Numbered from the stretch's first letter, positions 1-8,605 are shown. The stretch: 24,068 nucleotides of DNA from a virus (IMGVR_UViG_3300035665_000235:1-24068); one strand, 5' to 3'. Translations and numbers: made by a program. Notes: a model not told the origin generated them from the letters alone.

Positions 1-3000
1 AGACGCATTGCCGATAAGTGGAGCCGTGACTGCCGCAAATGTCACCGATGATGAAGTGCCAACAGCCTGACCAATGGCAATCGTCGGGCTTGAGCCTTCG
101 CCAGGAGTATGTGTGACGGTGACACCAGTGCCTGCGGTTACATCAGAAACATAGTTTCCTGTTGTGTCGGTGCCAAGAGCAACGCTGTTCGGCTCAACTG
201 CCGCAGTGATTGTTACATCCGATGTTCCGTTAAACGACACCGAACCGCTGAGGTCTCCACCAAGAGAGATTGTTCGAGCATTCTGAAGAGCGGTCGCCGT
301 TCCAGAATTTCCTGTCACATCGCCTGTTATGTTGCCTGTTACCGGCGCAGAAACATGTGCAAATGTGACAGACGATGAAGTCCCAACATCTTGGCCAATT
401 GCAATTGTTGCGTTTGAGCCTTCTGCCGGAGTATGTGTAATTGCAACACCCGTACCAGCAGTGAGGTCAGACATGTAGTTTCCGGTCGTATCTGTTCCGA
501 GCGCAACTGAGTTCGCTGCAATAGTCGCAGTGATTGAAGCATTTGTAGAGCCATCAAAAGAAACCGAACCAGTTACATCGCCAGAAAGGCTTATCGTCCT
601 TGCGTTTTGCAACGTTGTGGCTGTTGATGCATTACCAACAAGATTTGCGCTTACAGTATTGAATGTAACCGATGCGCTTGTCGCCACATCTTGACCGATA
701 GACAGTGTGTTTCCCGTCTTCGTAATTCCTGTACCGGCAACAATGTTTGCAGCACCAGTAAACTGCGTAAAGGTTATTGCGTCAGTACCGATGATGTGAG
801 CACCACCTGTTCCTGTTCCCTCTGAATTGATAATAAAACCTTGGTTGATATGCGTTGCGCCGTTTGCAACATAAACAGCATCTCCGCGTACAACTTCATC
901 AAGGTTTCCATCATGGTCAGATGAGCGAGTAAGAATCCATGCTGCAGAAACCGAGCCCTGATTTGTTACATCATAAATTCCGTTATGAACACTATTTGCC
1001 TGATTCTGCACCAAGACTCTGTCGCCGGTTGTCGCATTTACTCCGTCAATAATGAGTCGCGCACTTGCGCTAGCGGTAAGGGTCGCACCAACACCACTTG
1101 TTCCATTGTCGTAAGTTGGTGAGTTCGGCAGAACCGCCGCTGTCGCGAGTTCCACGGAATCGTGCCAGTTGATTCCCGCTGCTATTGAGTCGGCGTACGA
1201 CTTTGTAACTGCGTGGGTTGTTTCAGTCGGCTGACCAGTGAGTGTAAGGACAGCGAATGTTGGCGATGCTGATGTTGCAACACTTTGAGGAATGGATATT
1301 GTCGCCGTTGAGCCTTCGCTTGGAGTGTGGCTGATTGTGATTCCTGTTCCAGCGGTCACATCAACCATGTAGTTGCCGACGGTGTCGGTGCCGAGGTTAA
1401 TTTGGTCGTTAATCCAGACAGATGATGCGCTGTTCCACATCAAGACATCTTTGTCAACCTTGCCGTTGGTCTTGACATCATGCAGTTCATTCAGTTCATA
1501 TCCGTTCTGAACTGCAACATAGATGATTCCGTTGTTTGTTGCACGAACGACAACGCCGATGAACACTGTGTTCAGCGGAGCAGAAGGCTTAGTGGTGGTG
1601 ACACCACCATTTGTTCCAAGCCACAGGATGTCGCCGACGCTGTAGGCAGAAAGGTTAATTCCATCGACATATCCGCGTGTGATGACTGGACCGTTTTGGT
1701 TCGACGCAACTGCCGTACCCATAACGCCGACAGTCTTGGAAGACGTTGTCTCCAGCGCATTATCGGCGCGCTTGACCGAAGCATGGTCGCCGTTTCCACC
1801 AAAGAGGTATACAACTGTGCCTGATGCAAGTGTCGTTGCTTCCGCATTGCGGACATACGAGACAACCGGTGTGTATGTCGGAACCCAGCCAGAACCGTCG
1901 TAGGCAAGGGCCTGGAATTCTTCTGGTGTCCCAACAACCACATCGTTGAGGTCGTTCAATGATGCATTCAGGGCAACCGATGCGCTAGAGCCCTCACCGG
2001 GTGTATGGGTAACCGTGATAGCAGAGCCAGCAACAATGTCGTTGACGTAATTGCCGGTTGTATCGGTACCGAGGGCTACAGAGTTTGGCTGAACCGTTGC
2101 GGTAATCGTGACATCAGCAGTTCCGTTGAAGGATGCAGAGCCAGACAAATCGCCCGAGAGAGAAATTGCGCGCGAAGTCTGCAGCGAGGTTGCTGTGTCA
2201 GCATTTCCAGTCAGATTTCCGGTGACATTACCCGTTACGTTCCCCGTTACTGGCGCAGAGACGTGCGCGAATGTCACAGATGACGATGTTCCGACATCCT
2301 GTCCGATTGCTACCGTTGGAGAAGAACCTTCGCCAGGAGTGTGCGTTACAGTAACGCCCGTTCCAGCGGTCAAATCATTGACATAGTTGCCAGTCGTGTC
2401 TGTTCCGAGTTCAATAGCCCCAAGTGCAGCGATGTCACCGTATGTGGTGCCGTCGTTCGTGAACTCCCATTGGTCGTTTGTTTCGTTCCAGCGAATTAGA
2501 ACATTTGCTGAAGTTCCGCGCTCAACTTCAATTCCAGCATTTTCTGTTGGTGAGCCAGTGACATTGCTATTCAGAACAACAATGTTGTCCTCAATCGCCA
2601 GTGTCTCTGTGTTTAGGGTGGTTGTGGTTCCGTTTACTGTCAGGTTTCCGCCAACAGTGATGTCGCCAGTTGTGTCAAGTTTTGCGAAAGTAACCGATGC
2701 GCTAGTTGCTACAGACTGACCGATTGCGATTGTTGGGCTTGAGCCCTCTGCCGGCGTGTGTGTAACGGTTACACCAGTGCCAGCGACAACATCTGAAACA
2801 TAGTTTCCTACGGTGTCAGTCCCGAGGTTGATTGTGTCGTTTACCCATACGGTTGAGGCGCTGTTATAGCGCAGGAATTGACCGTCTGTTGGAGATGTCA
2901 AAAGAACATCATGCAAATCTTGAATGTGCTCACCTACAGATGGCCTTACAAGCAAAACGCCAGTTGATGCATTCCTGACAACTAGAGTTGCAACAAGAAC

Positions 3001-4092
3001 CGAATGACGCGGAGCAACGTTTGTCAGTTTGCCAGCGACTGTTGGGTGAACATAGAGAAGGTCTCCAACAGCCCATGTTTCATCGCCAACGCTGATTGCT
3101 GTTGAAGAATTTCCTCTTGTGTCAAGTCCTCTTACAAAACCAAAAGTTTGAACAAATCCACTGCCGCCATTGGTTATTGATTCAGTTGCAAGTCCAATAA
3201 AACTTTCTTCACGGATAGTTCCATCTGCAGTATATGGAAATACTTCAACTTTTCCGTCTTCCTCTACCCCGGAAGCGTAAAGCGCAGTGCCTTTTTGAAT
3301 TTGCGAACCAGTTGTGTTGCGAACACGGAATACCGATTCCTCTCCAAGATGTATGTGTTTATCTGCTGTCAAGCCAAGATTGAGTGTTCCCTCAACAGAA
3401 TCCCATGTAAGCATTCCAGCAGCAGGTGCCACACTCGCTGTTGTATCAAACTGAACGGAATCGATATCTGATAGCGAGTCAACCGTCAAGCCACCAGAGA
3501 AAGTGATTGATGTTCCATCACTCGTGATTTCTGCCCCACCAAGATTGATGCTTGTGCCAGACAAATAGATATCCCTGAATCGCGCCGAAGCAGAGCCAAG
3601 GTCGTATGCTTCTGTTGTGCTTGGAATTACATGACCGGCAATATTTGTTTGACCATTTACCGTAAGTTGACCAAACGAAACTGATGCGGAAGTGCCCACA
3701 TCTTGCCCGATTGCAATAGAGGCAGTTGAACCTTCGCCTGGGGTGTGAGTGACGGTGACACCAGTGCCGCCAGCCACATCGACCATGTAGTTGCCGACGG
3801 TGTCGGTTGAAAGGTTTACGGCGTCGTTAATCCAGACGGAAGCGGAACTGTCGTAACGCAAAAAATCCCCACCGCTGACGCTGGTGATGGTTACATCACT
3901 AAGGTCATTCAGTGAACTAAGGGAAATCGGGATAACCGTATACGAAAGCGAATTCCATGCTGTAGTGCCGTCGCCAATTTTGACTTTTTTCGTGTCGGTT
4001 TCAAAACCGATTTCACCCGCGTAAAGAACAGGGTTATTGCTTGTCCAAGATGAGGCTGTACCGCGCTTGACCTGAATCCTTGCTCCAGCCAT
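1..4092 (-). CDS. Repeat-built phage tail fibre / receptor-binding protein (3' end outside window)
   Basis: The frame is open from an ATG at 4092 to position 1, giving 1364 codons with no stop, so the C-terminus lies outside the window. The start overlaps the preceding stop by one base (TAATG). Residues 1-55 resemble the Mtd_N-type fibre N-terminus (IQVKRGTASSW, NPVLYAGEIGFETDT, KIGDGTTAW). The rest is Thr/Ser/Gly/Val-rich and built from repeats. Seven copies follow the pattern LGTDTxGNY..D..AGTGVTVTHTPGEGS. Four copies carry an LxDLxDV...VWIND motif. Two long modules (about 1440-1860 and 2880-3330) begin with a VRN motif and contain a VGD motif. A TGDRVLV...NGIYDV module (about 700-1240) is shared with the fibre gene at 4608-6068. 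It is probably a beta-rich trimeric fibre that contacts the host surface. No chaperone or peptidase domain is visible before the window ends. Confidence 0.88.
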   Translation of the reverse strand, partial: MAGARIQVKRGTASSWTSNNPVLYAGEIGFETDTKKVKIGDGTTAWNSLSYTVIPISLSSLNDLSDVTITSVSGGDFLRYDSSASVWINDAVNLSTDTVGNYMVDVAGGTGVTVTHTPGEGSTASIAIGQDVGTSASVSFGQLTVNGQTNIAGHVIPSTTEAYDLGSASARFRDIYLSGTSINLGGAEITSDGTSITFSGGLTVDSLSDIDSVQFDTTASVAPAAGMLTWDSVEGTLNLGLTADKHIHLGEESVFRVRNTTGSQIQKGTALYASGVEEDGKVEVFPYTADGTIREESFIGLATESITNGGSGFVQTFGFVRGLDTRGNSSTAISVGDETWAVGDLLYVHPTVAGKLTNVAPRHSVLVATLVVRNASTGVLLVRPSVGEHIQDLHDVLLTSPTDGQFLRYNSASTVWVNDTINLGTDTVGNYVSDVVAGTGVTVTHTPAEGSSPTIAIGQSVATSASVTFAKLDTTGDITVGGNLTVNGTTTTLNTETLAIEDNIVVLNSNVTGSPTENAGIEVERGTSANVLIRWNETNDQWEFTNDGTTYGDIAALGAIELGTDTTGNYVNDLTAGTGVTVTHTPGEGSSPTVAIGQDVGTSSSVTFAHVSAPVTGNVTGNVTGNLTGNADTATSLQTSRAISLSGDLSGSASFNGTADVTITATVQPNSVALGTDTTGNYVNDIVAGSAITVTHTPGEGSSASVALNASLNDLNDVVVGTPEEFQALAYDGSGWVPTYTPVVSYVRNAEATTLASGTVVYLFGGNGDHASVKRADNALETTSSKTVGVMGTAVASNQNGPVITRGYVDGINLSAYSVGDILWLGTNGGVTTTKPSAPLNTVFIGVVVRATNNGIIYVAVQNGYELNELHDVKTNGKVDKDVLMWNSASSVWINDQINLGTDTVGNYMVDVTAGTGITISHTPSEGSTATISIPQSVATSASPTFAVLTLTGQPTETTHAVTKSYADSIAAGINWHDSVELATAAVLPNSPTYDNGTSGVGATLTASASARLIIDGVNATTGDRVLVQNQANSVHNGIYDVTNQGSVSAAWILTRSSDHDGNLDEVVRGDAVYVANGATHINQGFIINSEGTGTGGAHIIGTDAITFTQFTGAANIVAGTGITKTGNTLSIGQDVATSASVTFNTVSANLVGNASTATTLQNARTISLSGDVTGSVSFDGSTNASITATIAANSVALGTDTTGNYMSDLTAGTGVAITHTPAEGSNATIAIGQDVGTSSSVTFAHVSAPVTGNITGDVTGNSGTATALQNARTISLGGDLSGSVSFNGTSDVTITAAVEPNSVALGTDTTGNYVSDVTAGTGVTVTHTPGEGSSPTIAIGQAVGTSSSVTFAAVTAPLIGNAS
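60..3810 (-). repeat. Seven dispersed in-frame repeats encoding GTDTxGNY...VTHTPxEGS
   Basis: Within the long fibre gene, a segment of about 45 codons recurs. Its conserved HTPxEGS core lies near 100-123, 425-447, 1318-1340, 1997-2019, 2332-2354, 2749-2771 and 3737-3759. Three copies (near 60-500 and 2150-2400) are extended by a longer shared block encoding SVTFAHVSAPVTGN, a SLSGD-type stretch and NSVALGTDTTGNY. Copies differ mainly at third codon positions and in short substitutions such as THTPGEG, SHTPSEG and THTPAEG. Spacing is irregular, roughly 320 to 990 bp. This is protein repeat architecture, not a CRISPR or transposon repeat. Homologous copies this close together could recombine and change fibre length. 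Confidence 0.85.
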
Positions 4093-4547
4093 TACACCGC
4101 ACCTCCGTCAAAGCCAACGATTACATAATTTGTAACTTCCGCTTCATATATTTCTGGAGAAATAATACCACCATCTACGTCTCCAGATAACAAACCTGCT
4201 CCGCCGCTTACTTCAGTCCATGTTGAGTTAGAGCGGAAAAAGAACTTGTTATTTGTTGTATCTACTGCGATGGCTCCGTTAGGAAGTTCCGAAGTAGGCG
4301 TCCCATTTGTCGTCAGTGTCACGAGCCCAAGGGCGGCCTGAAATACGTCATCCGTATAGAGGGTGTTTGCACTTGTGCGGTAGAGGTTGGTATCTCCAGC
4401 CGCTGAACCAGAAGACCACGTAAGGCGACCGCCAGCATCAATGCGAATTCTTGCATGTGCATCAAGATTTACGCGCGTAGAGAATGATTCGTCGCTTGGA
4501 CTAGAAAACTCAATGCCGCGTAGGGGCGTTCCAACAAATCGTGTCAT
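4092..4547 (-). CDS. Small tail-fibre-like structural protein
   Basis: This 151-residue protein lies between two fibre genes and its stop overlaps the next start by one base (TAATG), so it is probably translated together with the long fibre. It has no signal peptide or membrane segment. It is rich in Thr, Ser, Gly and Asn. Segments such as GAIAVDTTNNKFFFRSNSTWTEV match the short 'value shown in a virion fibre' motif (compare LIYNSTEKTVKYFDGTSWKKA in the neighbouring gene at 4608-6068). That motif is common near the N-terminus of phage fibre and baseplate-attachment proteins. A weak GAGG ribosome-binding site lies about 10 nt before the start. Role as a fibre adaptor or short fibre is inferred from composition and position; the exact family is not recognised. 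Confidence 0.7.
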   Translation of the reverse strand: MTRFVGTPLRGIEFSSPSDESFSTRVNLDAHARIRIDAGGRLTWSSGSAAGDTNLYRTSANTLYTDDVFQAALGLVTLTTNGTPTSELPNGAIAVDTTNNKFFFRSNSTWTEVSGGAGLLSGDVDGGIISPEIYEAEVTNYVIVGFDGGAV

Positions 4548-4570
4548 ATGAATACAGCCTCGACTGCCTT

Positions 4571-4615
4571 CTGGTTGTGTGTGCCCCGCAAGGCACTATG
4601 GGTATTACTAACCAG
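4571..4615 (-). other. Nested inverted repeat between two fibre genes
   Basis: Outer arms ctggtt (4571-4576) and aaccag (4610-4615) enclose inner arms gtgcc (4581-4585) and ggcac (4592-4596). The element overlaps the stop codon of the upstream fibre gene (ends 4608) and fills most of the 60-bp gap before the next start at 4547. There is no downstream T-run, so a classical intrinsic terminator is unlikely. It may be an mRNA processing or stability structure between fibre cistrons. Confidence 0.4.
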
Positions 4616-6068
4616 TGACGACGACTGTATATGCGTTCGAAGAAGGGGCGACCGAGAAGGAAACCGTAACGGTGTCCGTGGTCGTCCGCACTACGTCTGC
4701 AATGACGGTGTCATAACTGGAGGAATCATAAACCTGCACAACAACTGCACGTGTGCCGAAGTTGTGAGTTACGGCAAACGATGTATTTGCACCGTCGCCG
4801 ACAACCTTGTTAGCAACTCGGGCCAAGACCGGCGTGCTGGTATTTGCGCCAGTCGGGCTTGTGTAAGCAAGGTTCTGGCGGGCTGTTGCCTCGTCGCTGG
4901 CGTTAGTACCGCCATTTGCAATCGGTAGGACACCAGTTACGCCACCACCAGATGCGGAAGAAAGGCTAACTGCATCGACAGACAGTGTTCCGGCCGTGAA
5001 TGTAATGCCAGTTCCTGCGATGTTCGAGTTAAGGGCAAGTCCATCACCTGTTGTAGTAAGACCATTTACCGCACCATCAAGTTTGATTTGGACTTCATCC
5101 CCATCAATCTCAAGGCCGCCAGTGCCATGCAGGGCTACGCTGAGAACACCAGCGGAAGCGGAAAGACCTGCGCCAGCAGCGCCATCAGCAATGCTGAGTT
5201 CATCGTTGACGATATGGATGCCAACACCGTCGACAAGAACGTTGAGTGTTGAGCCGACTTTCTCAAGGGCTTCACCAGCGGTAATCTGACCAGTTCCCGA
5301 GAACTGAGCAAATGTGAGCGGGGTTGTGCCAAGAGTAATCGGGTTGTTTGTAGTAAGAACCCAACCAGTGTCACCGTATGTAGTTCCGTTCGTGACGAAC
5401 GTGAACATGCCAGAGGTAACTTCAGCACTTGTATCAGCATCGGTTGCGCGCTGAGCGGTTCCAGATGCGGACACAACATAAATGCCGTTTTCAGAAGCAG
5501 TTACCTGGTCCTTGACGAGAACTCGGTCGCCAGTTTCAAGTACGTGGCTATCAATTGTGTCGCCGGTATTGAGGTCGCTCGCAAGATTGACCGGGCCAGT
5601 CGTTGCAACATGTACTGATTCCTTAACGTCAAGACCACTGCGTGCTGCATCAACATACGCCTTGTTGGCAGCATCCAGTGCGTTGACTGGTTCGGCAACT
5701 TGGAACCTACCATCACCATTGCGCTTGACAAGAGTATTTACGCCATCAGATGAACTTGCATTATCAAGCAATGACTTGTCCGATGTGGACATGACGCCAG
5801 GGTTAGATGTTGTGGCAAGATTCGGCTCAATAGAAATTGTTCCATTGGACTCGTTGATTGTGAGTGCTGCAGAAGCGCTGCCGGCTGTTTGAACAGCGAT
5901 AATCGCTTTCTTCCAACTTGTACCATCAAAATATTTGACCGTCTTCTCGGTCGAGTTGTAAATGAGGCGACCCTCAAAGTTCCCAGTGCTCGGGTCAGAA
6001 GCAACGACCTGGAACTTTCCGTTCTGGAGTTCGTTCTGATTAAGATTTAAGTTTGTTACGAATTTCAT
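4608..6068 (-). CDS. Tail fibre protein, 486 residues
   Basis: The product is a fibre-like protein with an N-terminal segment (residues 1-60) containing LIYNSTEKTVKYFDGTSWKK, typical of phage fibre N-termini. Residues about 129-275 form a module (ANKAYVDAARSG, then TGDRVLVKDQ, ENGIYVV, LTFAQFSG) that is paralogous to a segment of the long fibre gene to its left (about 700-1240). Residues about 275-400 are Gly/Ala/Thr-rich with short alternating repeats. The segment VLPIANGGTNASDEATARQNL is a motif often seen near the ends of fibre shafts. The last 70 residues (DGANTSFAVTHNFGTRAVVVQVYD and onward) resemble a small C-terminal beta domain also seen in the gene at 6092-6769. A GGAGG site sits 9 nt before the ATG at 6068. 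Its likely role is host attachment. Confidence 0.82.
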   Translation of the reverse strand: MKFVTNLNLNQNELQNGKFQVVASDPSTGNFEGRLIYNSTEKTVKYFDGTSWKKAIIAVQTAGSASAALTINESNGTISIEPNLATTSNPGVMSTSDKSLLDNASSSDGVNTLVKRNGDGRFQVAEPVNALDAANKAYVDAARSGLDVKESVHVATTGPVNLASDLNTGDTIDSHVLETGDRVLVKDQVTASENGIYVVSASGTAQRATDADTSAEVTSGMFTFVTNGTTYGDTGWVLTTNNPITLGTTPLTFAQFSGTGQITAGEALEKVGSTLNVLVDGVGIHIVNDELSIADGAAGAGLSASAGVLSVALHGTGGLEIDGDEVQIKLDGAVNGLTTTGDGLALNSNIAGTGITFTAGTLSVDAVSLSSASGGGVTGVLPIANGGTNASDEATARQNLAYTSPTGANTSTPVLARVANKVVGDGANTSFAVTHNFGTRAVVVQVYDSSSYDTVIADVVRTTTDTVTVSFSVAPSSNAYTVVVTG

Positions 6069-6091
6069 GTGGGTCTACCTCCAGAGTTCTC

Positions 6092-6769
6092 CTATGAAAG
6101 ATACGCCTTTCCAGCGAAAGAGTGTGAGAAGGTCACCGTTAGGGCATTTTCCGACACATACGTGACCTCCCCCACAACTTTGCTGAGGGCGCTATCAACA
6201 ATGCTGACATTTGGGTAAAACTTCATATTGTGCGTGATATTCCATGTATTCGATGCAGTTGGTTGGTCGTGTACATACCTAGAACGGGTTCTTAATTCCT
6301 CTATTGCGTCCTGAACATTGACAGAGGTGATTTCTGATGTCGGAACAAAAATGATGTTCTCTGCTGAACCAGCATCCGAAAAAGCGTCATTGACATACTC
6401 AACAGTCGCATAGTTCTCCTGCACGACTGGAGCAATATTTGGGGCAAGGTCCGCCAAGTCAACAGCACCAAGAATCGCGTCCTTGTCAATCTCGATAAAG
6501 TATTTATTTAGTGCGCATCCAGAAATTCGCTCTGTCACTTCATAGGTAACGCCAAGGGGTTCTGTTGCGGTGTCGTTGGTCGCGTACAAGACAACCGAAA
6601 AAGAGCCAGATGCACTGAGTGTCGCGGTAACCAAAGATGGAGCAACTGTGAGATTGAATTGAGGTTGACGCATTGGTGCAGTAAGGAGGAACGTGACGCG
6701 ACCGGACTGCGGGTTGCCAGTTCCTGTCTCAACATACGTTCCCGTAACGGTGATTGGTGTAAATGCCAT
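6092..6769 (-). CDS. Virion protein with fibre-type C-terminal domain, 225 residues
   Basis: The N-terminus (TPITVTGTYVETGTGNPQSG, then RVTFLLTAP) and the beta-rich residues up to about 110 resemble a small beta-sandwich structural domain found in phage tail or fibre operons. Residues about 165-225 carry the pattern W-x-ITHNM..PNVSIVDS..VVGEVTYVSENALTVTFSHSFAGKAY. That is a widespread short C-terminal domain of phage fibres, and a related version ends the 486-residue fibre gene downstream. The start overlaps the preceding stop by one base (TAATG), so it is coupled to the tail-terminator gene. It could be a fibre-attachment or baseplate-like protein, or a modified tail protein. No major-tail-protein signature is recognised in it. 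Confidence 0.65.
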   Translation of the reverse strand: MAFTPITVTGTYVETGTGNPQSGRVTFLLTAPMRQPQFNLTVAPSLVTATLSASGSFSVVLYATNDTATEPLGVTYEVTERISGCALNKYFIEIDKDAILGAVDLADLAPNIAPVVQENYATVEYVNDAFSDAGSAENIIFVPTSEITSVNVQDAIEELRTRSRYVHDQPTASNTWNITHNMKFYPNVSIVDSALSKVVGEVTYVSENALTVTFSHSFAGKAYLS

Positions 6770-7158
6770 TACTGCGCCTTTTGTATGACGTTGAGGGTTA
6801 CTGCGTGTAAAATAGTATCATCCTCGGAGTCGAAGGCTCTTTGTATGTCTGCGACACGAACCCTGTAAACAAACTTGTTTGCGCTCAAATTTGCATTGTC
6901 TAGCGCAGCAACAACCTCGTCAATAATTGCTGTGTTTTCTGATTGGCGCAACTGCCACAGGCTGACCTGAACGAGCCGTGTCCTTGCCAGTACAACCTGG
7001 TCTCCAATCAGTGCCGGGGTATTCCCAAGTTCGTCAAAGATTGTGATATATGGATATGCAGTTTCCGGTGGAGCGATATCTCTATAAATACGCGAACCAA
7101 CGCTTGTTATCGAATCATTGACCAGCACGGTCCGGATAGCGCCGCCGATGGAAGCCAT
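6769..7158 (-). CDS. Tail terminator / tail-completion protein (DUF3168-like)
   Basis: This 129-residue protein starts with a helix (IGGAIRTVLVND) followed by RIYRDIAPPETAYPYITI, a GD-V-LART-VQVSLW strand and C-terminal strands (FVYRVRVADIQRAFDSEDDTILHAVTLNV). That is the order seen in DUF3168 (HK97 gp11-like) tail terminators, which cap the tail tube and join it to the neck. Position after the gp10-like gene supports this. The ATG at 7158 overlaps the previous stop (TGATG) and follows a GGAG site by 5 nt. A GTG one codon upstream (7161) is possible but less likely. Confidence 0.72.
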   Translation of the reverse strand: MASIGGAIRTVLVNDSITSVGSRIYRDIAPPETAYPYITIFDELGNTPALIGDQVVLARTRLVQVSLWQLRQSENTAIIDEVVAALDNANLSANKFVYRVRVADIQRAFDSEDDTILHAVTLNVIQKAQ

Positions 7159-7670
7159 CACATCTCCAAATCAAGGGTGAACACCGAACCCTTAAGGGAG
7201 CGGGTCTTGCGGGAATAAGCAATCTTTAGGTGGCGGGCAACATTTGACGCGGCAACAGCCGCTACTTTATCTTTTGCTGGCCTAATGAATGGTCGTGGCT
7301 GTGTCGTTGTTGTGCCGAATTCCAAATCTTTTGCAAATGATGCATTGCTGCCAAACTCTGCAATTGCCGGATTTTGATTTGGCCCACTAACCACCTTGTT
7401 GTAGATACTTGGCTCAAGCGTTTCACCGCGCATTGCTGCCGGTGGTTCACCTGGAGCAGAAGACATTCTTTTCTTTCCGTTCTTAAAATACGGTCTGTAA
7501 CTACCTTTTTGGAGAATAAAGCGGGTTGTCTCGTTAAAGCCAATTACAGACAAATCTTCTGCTGCTTTACGCATCTGATATACGCCGGCCAAAATAATGC
7601 TCTTGACTTGTGGCTCTAATGAATCCAGGATTTTGTAAAGTTTTTGCGTTGGTGTCAATTTGGAAGCCAT
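7158..7670 (-). CDS. HK97 gp10-like neck / tail-completion protein
   Basis: The product is 170 residues. Its features are an N-terminal helical part with a long amphipathic helix (QVKSIILAGVYQMRKAAEDLSV), a central SSAPGEPPAAMRGE segment, then LEFGTTTTQPRPFIRP followed by a C-terminal helix and strand. The APGEPP...G...LEFGT...RPF(I/L)RPA pattern is the hallmark of the HK97-gp10_like family, which acts at the head-tail neck of siphoviruses and myoviruses. The chosen start is the ATG at 7670, which overlaps the previous stop by one base (TAATG) and has an AGAAGG site 11 nt before it. An in-frame ATG at 7691 would add seven residues but has no ribosome-binding site. Confidence 0.83.
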   Translation of the reverse strand: MASKLTPTQKLYKILDSLEPQVKSIILAGVYQMRKAAEDLSVIGFNETTRFILQKGSYRPYFKNGKKRMSSAPGEPPAAMRGETLEPSIYNKVVSGPNQNPAIAEFGSNASFAKDLEFGTTTTQPRPFIRPAKDKVAAVAASNVARHLKIAYSRKTRSLKGSVFTLDLEM

Positions 7671-8002
7671 TATCGCATTGTCCTTCTGCATTCTGCGCGA
7701 ATGTGTGTTTTCGTAAACAGCAAAGAATCTATTTCGTAAACGCCATTCACAACTTGATGAAAATTATTAATAACAACTTGGTCACCATAGGTCACGCTTG
7801 CGCTAAGTGGAAGTCGGCAAACAATGTTGCGCTCTTCACTTATTTGACCAACAGTGTTCTCCATCACTTCCTCGGATGCTTTTTGATGGATTGAACCGTA
7901 AACTGTTGTATCGGAACCTGTATTGCTCCAGATTCCTTCTGATTCATTTGCATAACCAGCAATCATGTTTCGGATTACTATCGGCGTGTAGGCACCTCGC
8001 AT
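7670..8002 (-). CDS. Head-closure / stopper-like head-tail connector
   Basis: This protein of about 110 residues follows the adaptor gene and precedes the gp10-like gene, the usual place for a head-closure (stopper) protein. It has an N-terminal Arg/Ile strand (YTPIVIRNMIAGYA), a polar middle (SDTTVYGSIHQKASEEV) and a C-terminal beta part (VTYGDQVVINNFHQVVNGVY, then EIDSLLFTKTHIRAECR), a fold pattern seen in small neck proteins of the SPP1 gp16 / HK97 gp7 type. The ATG at 8002 lies one base after the upstream stop. A TTG at 8011 in the same frame has a better-spaced AAGG site and would add three residues, so the start is uncertain. Confidence 0.6.
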   Translation of the reverse strand: MRGAYTPIVIRNMIAGYANESEGIWSNTGSDTTVYGSIHQKASEEVMENTVGQISEERNIVCRLPLSASVTYGDQVVINNFHQVVNGVYEIDSLLFTKTHIRAECRRTMR

Positions 8003-8003
8003 A

Positions 8004-8564
8004 TCACACAATCACCCTTCGCTTAAATCTCTTTACGGAGTTAAGTTCACGCTCGGTAAATCCGCCTTCCCCACCGTCGGGAAAAATGTAATCAGTTCCC
8101 TCAACATTGAGCCTTGCAAGACCCTGAGCGTCGATGAGGAACTTACTCATTTCGCGTGTTGCTGCTGTGTAGAGCACGCGCTCAAGTGCGACAGTGTCGC
8201 TAGAGGTCATTCCTGCGGTGTAGGTGACAAGTGCTTGATTGCCTGTTCCAGCAATTCGGATGTTGTCAATACCCCAAGGGAAAATGTCAAAGTCGGCAAT
8301 ATTTTGCTCTTCTTCTTCTCCTGGCATTCCAACATAAAAAGATGTGACACTCTGGACTGGAGCATGGCGCAGGAATATCTGGCGCTGTCCGGGGACCAAC
8401 TTGTGCTCTTCTTCTGAATAGAGCCTGGCGCCGAGAGGGCGGTTCAAAAAGTATTCAAGTTCAGCCTCAAGAGATGCAAGAATCGACATGGCGGCGTCTT
8501 GTTGGGCTGCCGTGAATGTCTTCCCCATGAATATTTCGAGGTCGTCATAGGTGAGAATGGCCAT
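8004..8564 (-). CDS. Head-tail adaptor (HK97 gp6 / connector-like)
   Basis: This 186-residue protein begins MAILTYDDLEIFMGKTFT, followed by helices (AAQQDAAMSILASLEAELEYFLNRPLG). A middle strand region has RQIFLRHAPVQSVTSFYVG and ALVTYTAGM, and the C-terminus is helical (ALERVLYTAATREMSKFL) and basic (VKRFKRRV). The helical start, the 'L.R.PV.SVTS.YV' strands and a 'V.YTAGM' followed by helices are the usual order of phage gp6-like connectors, which form the ring beneath the portal. Spacing to the upstream gene is 41 bp of AT-rich sequence that contains a possible promoter. There is no clear ribosome-binding site before the ATG, in keeping with a possible near-leaderless message. Confidence 0.75.
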   Translation of the reverse strand: MAILTYDDLEIFMGKTFTAAQQDAAMSILASLEAELEYFLNRPLGARLYSEEEHKLVPGQRQIFLRHAPVQSVTSFYVGMPGEEEEQNIADFDIFPWGIDNIRIAGTGNQALVTYTAGMTSSDTVALERVLYTAATREMSKFLIDAQGLARLNVEGTDYIFPDGGEGGFTERELNSVKRFKRRVIV

Positions 8565-8571
8565 AAAGCCG

Positions 8572-8577
8572 ATAATA
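8572..8577 (-). promoter_or_regulatory. Candidate -10 box (TATTAT) directly before the adaptor gene
   Basis: TATTAT matches the -10 consensus at five of six positions and ends 7 nt before the ATG at 8564. Transcription would therefore begin at or one base before the start codon. No -35 match is seen at 17 bp (TAAAAT). A TTGACG lies nearby, but only 7 bp upstream of the box. No Shine-Dalgarno sequence is present, which fits a leaderless or near-leaderless mRNA. Prediction only. Confidence 0.4.
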
Positions 8578-8605
8578 CACCAGACGTCAAAATTATTTTA
8601 TTTGG

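Noticed and set aside
1-4092. Possible CRISPR or transposon repeats in the left part
   Set aside because: The repeats are in frame, irregularly spaced and diverged mainly at third codon positions, so they are protein repeats of a fibre.
4548-4928. 126-residue plus-strand frame rich in Cys and Arg
   Set aside because: It is opposite the C-terminus of the 486-residue fibre and the following gap; its composition is that of an antisense shadow.
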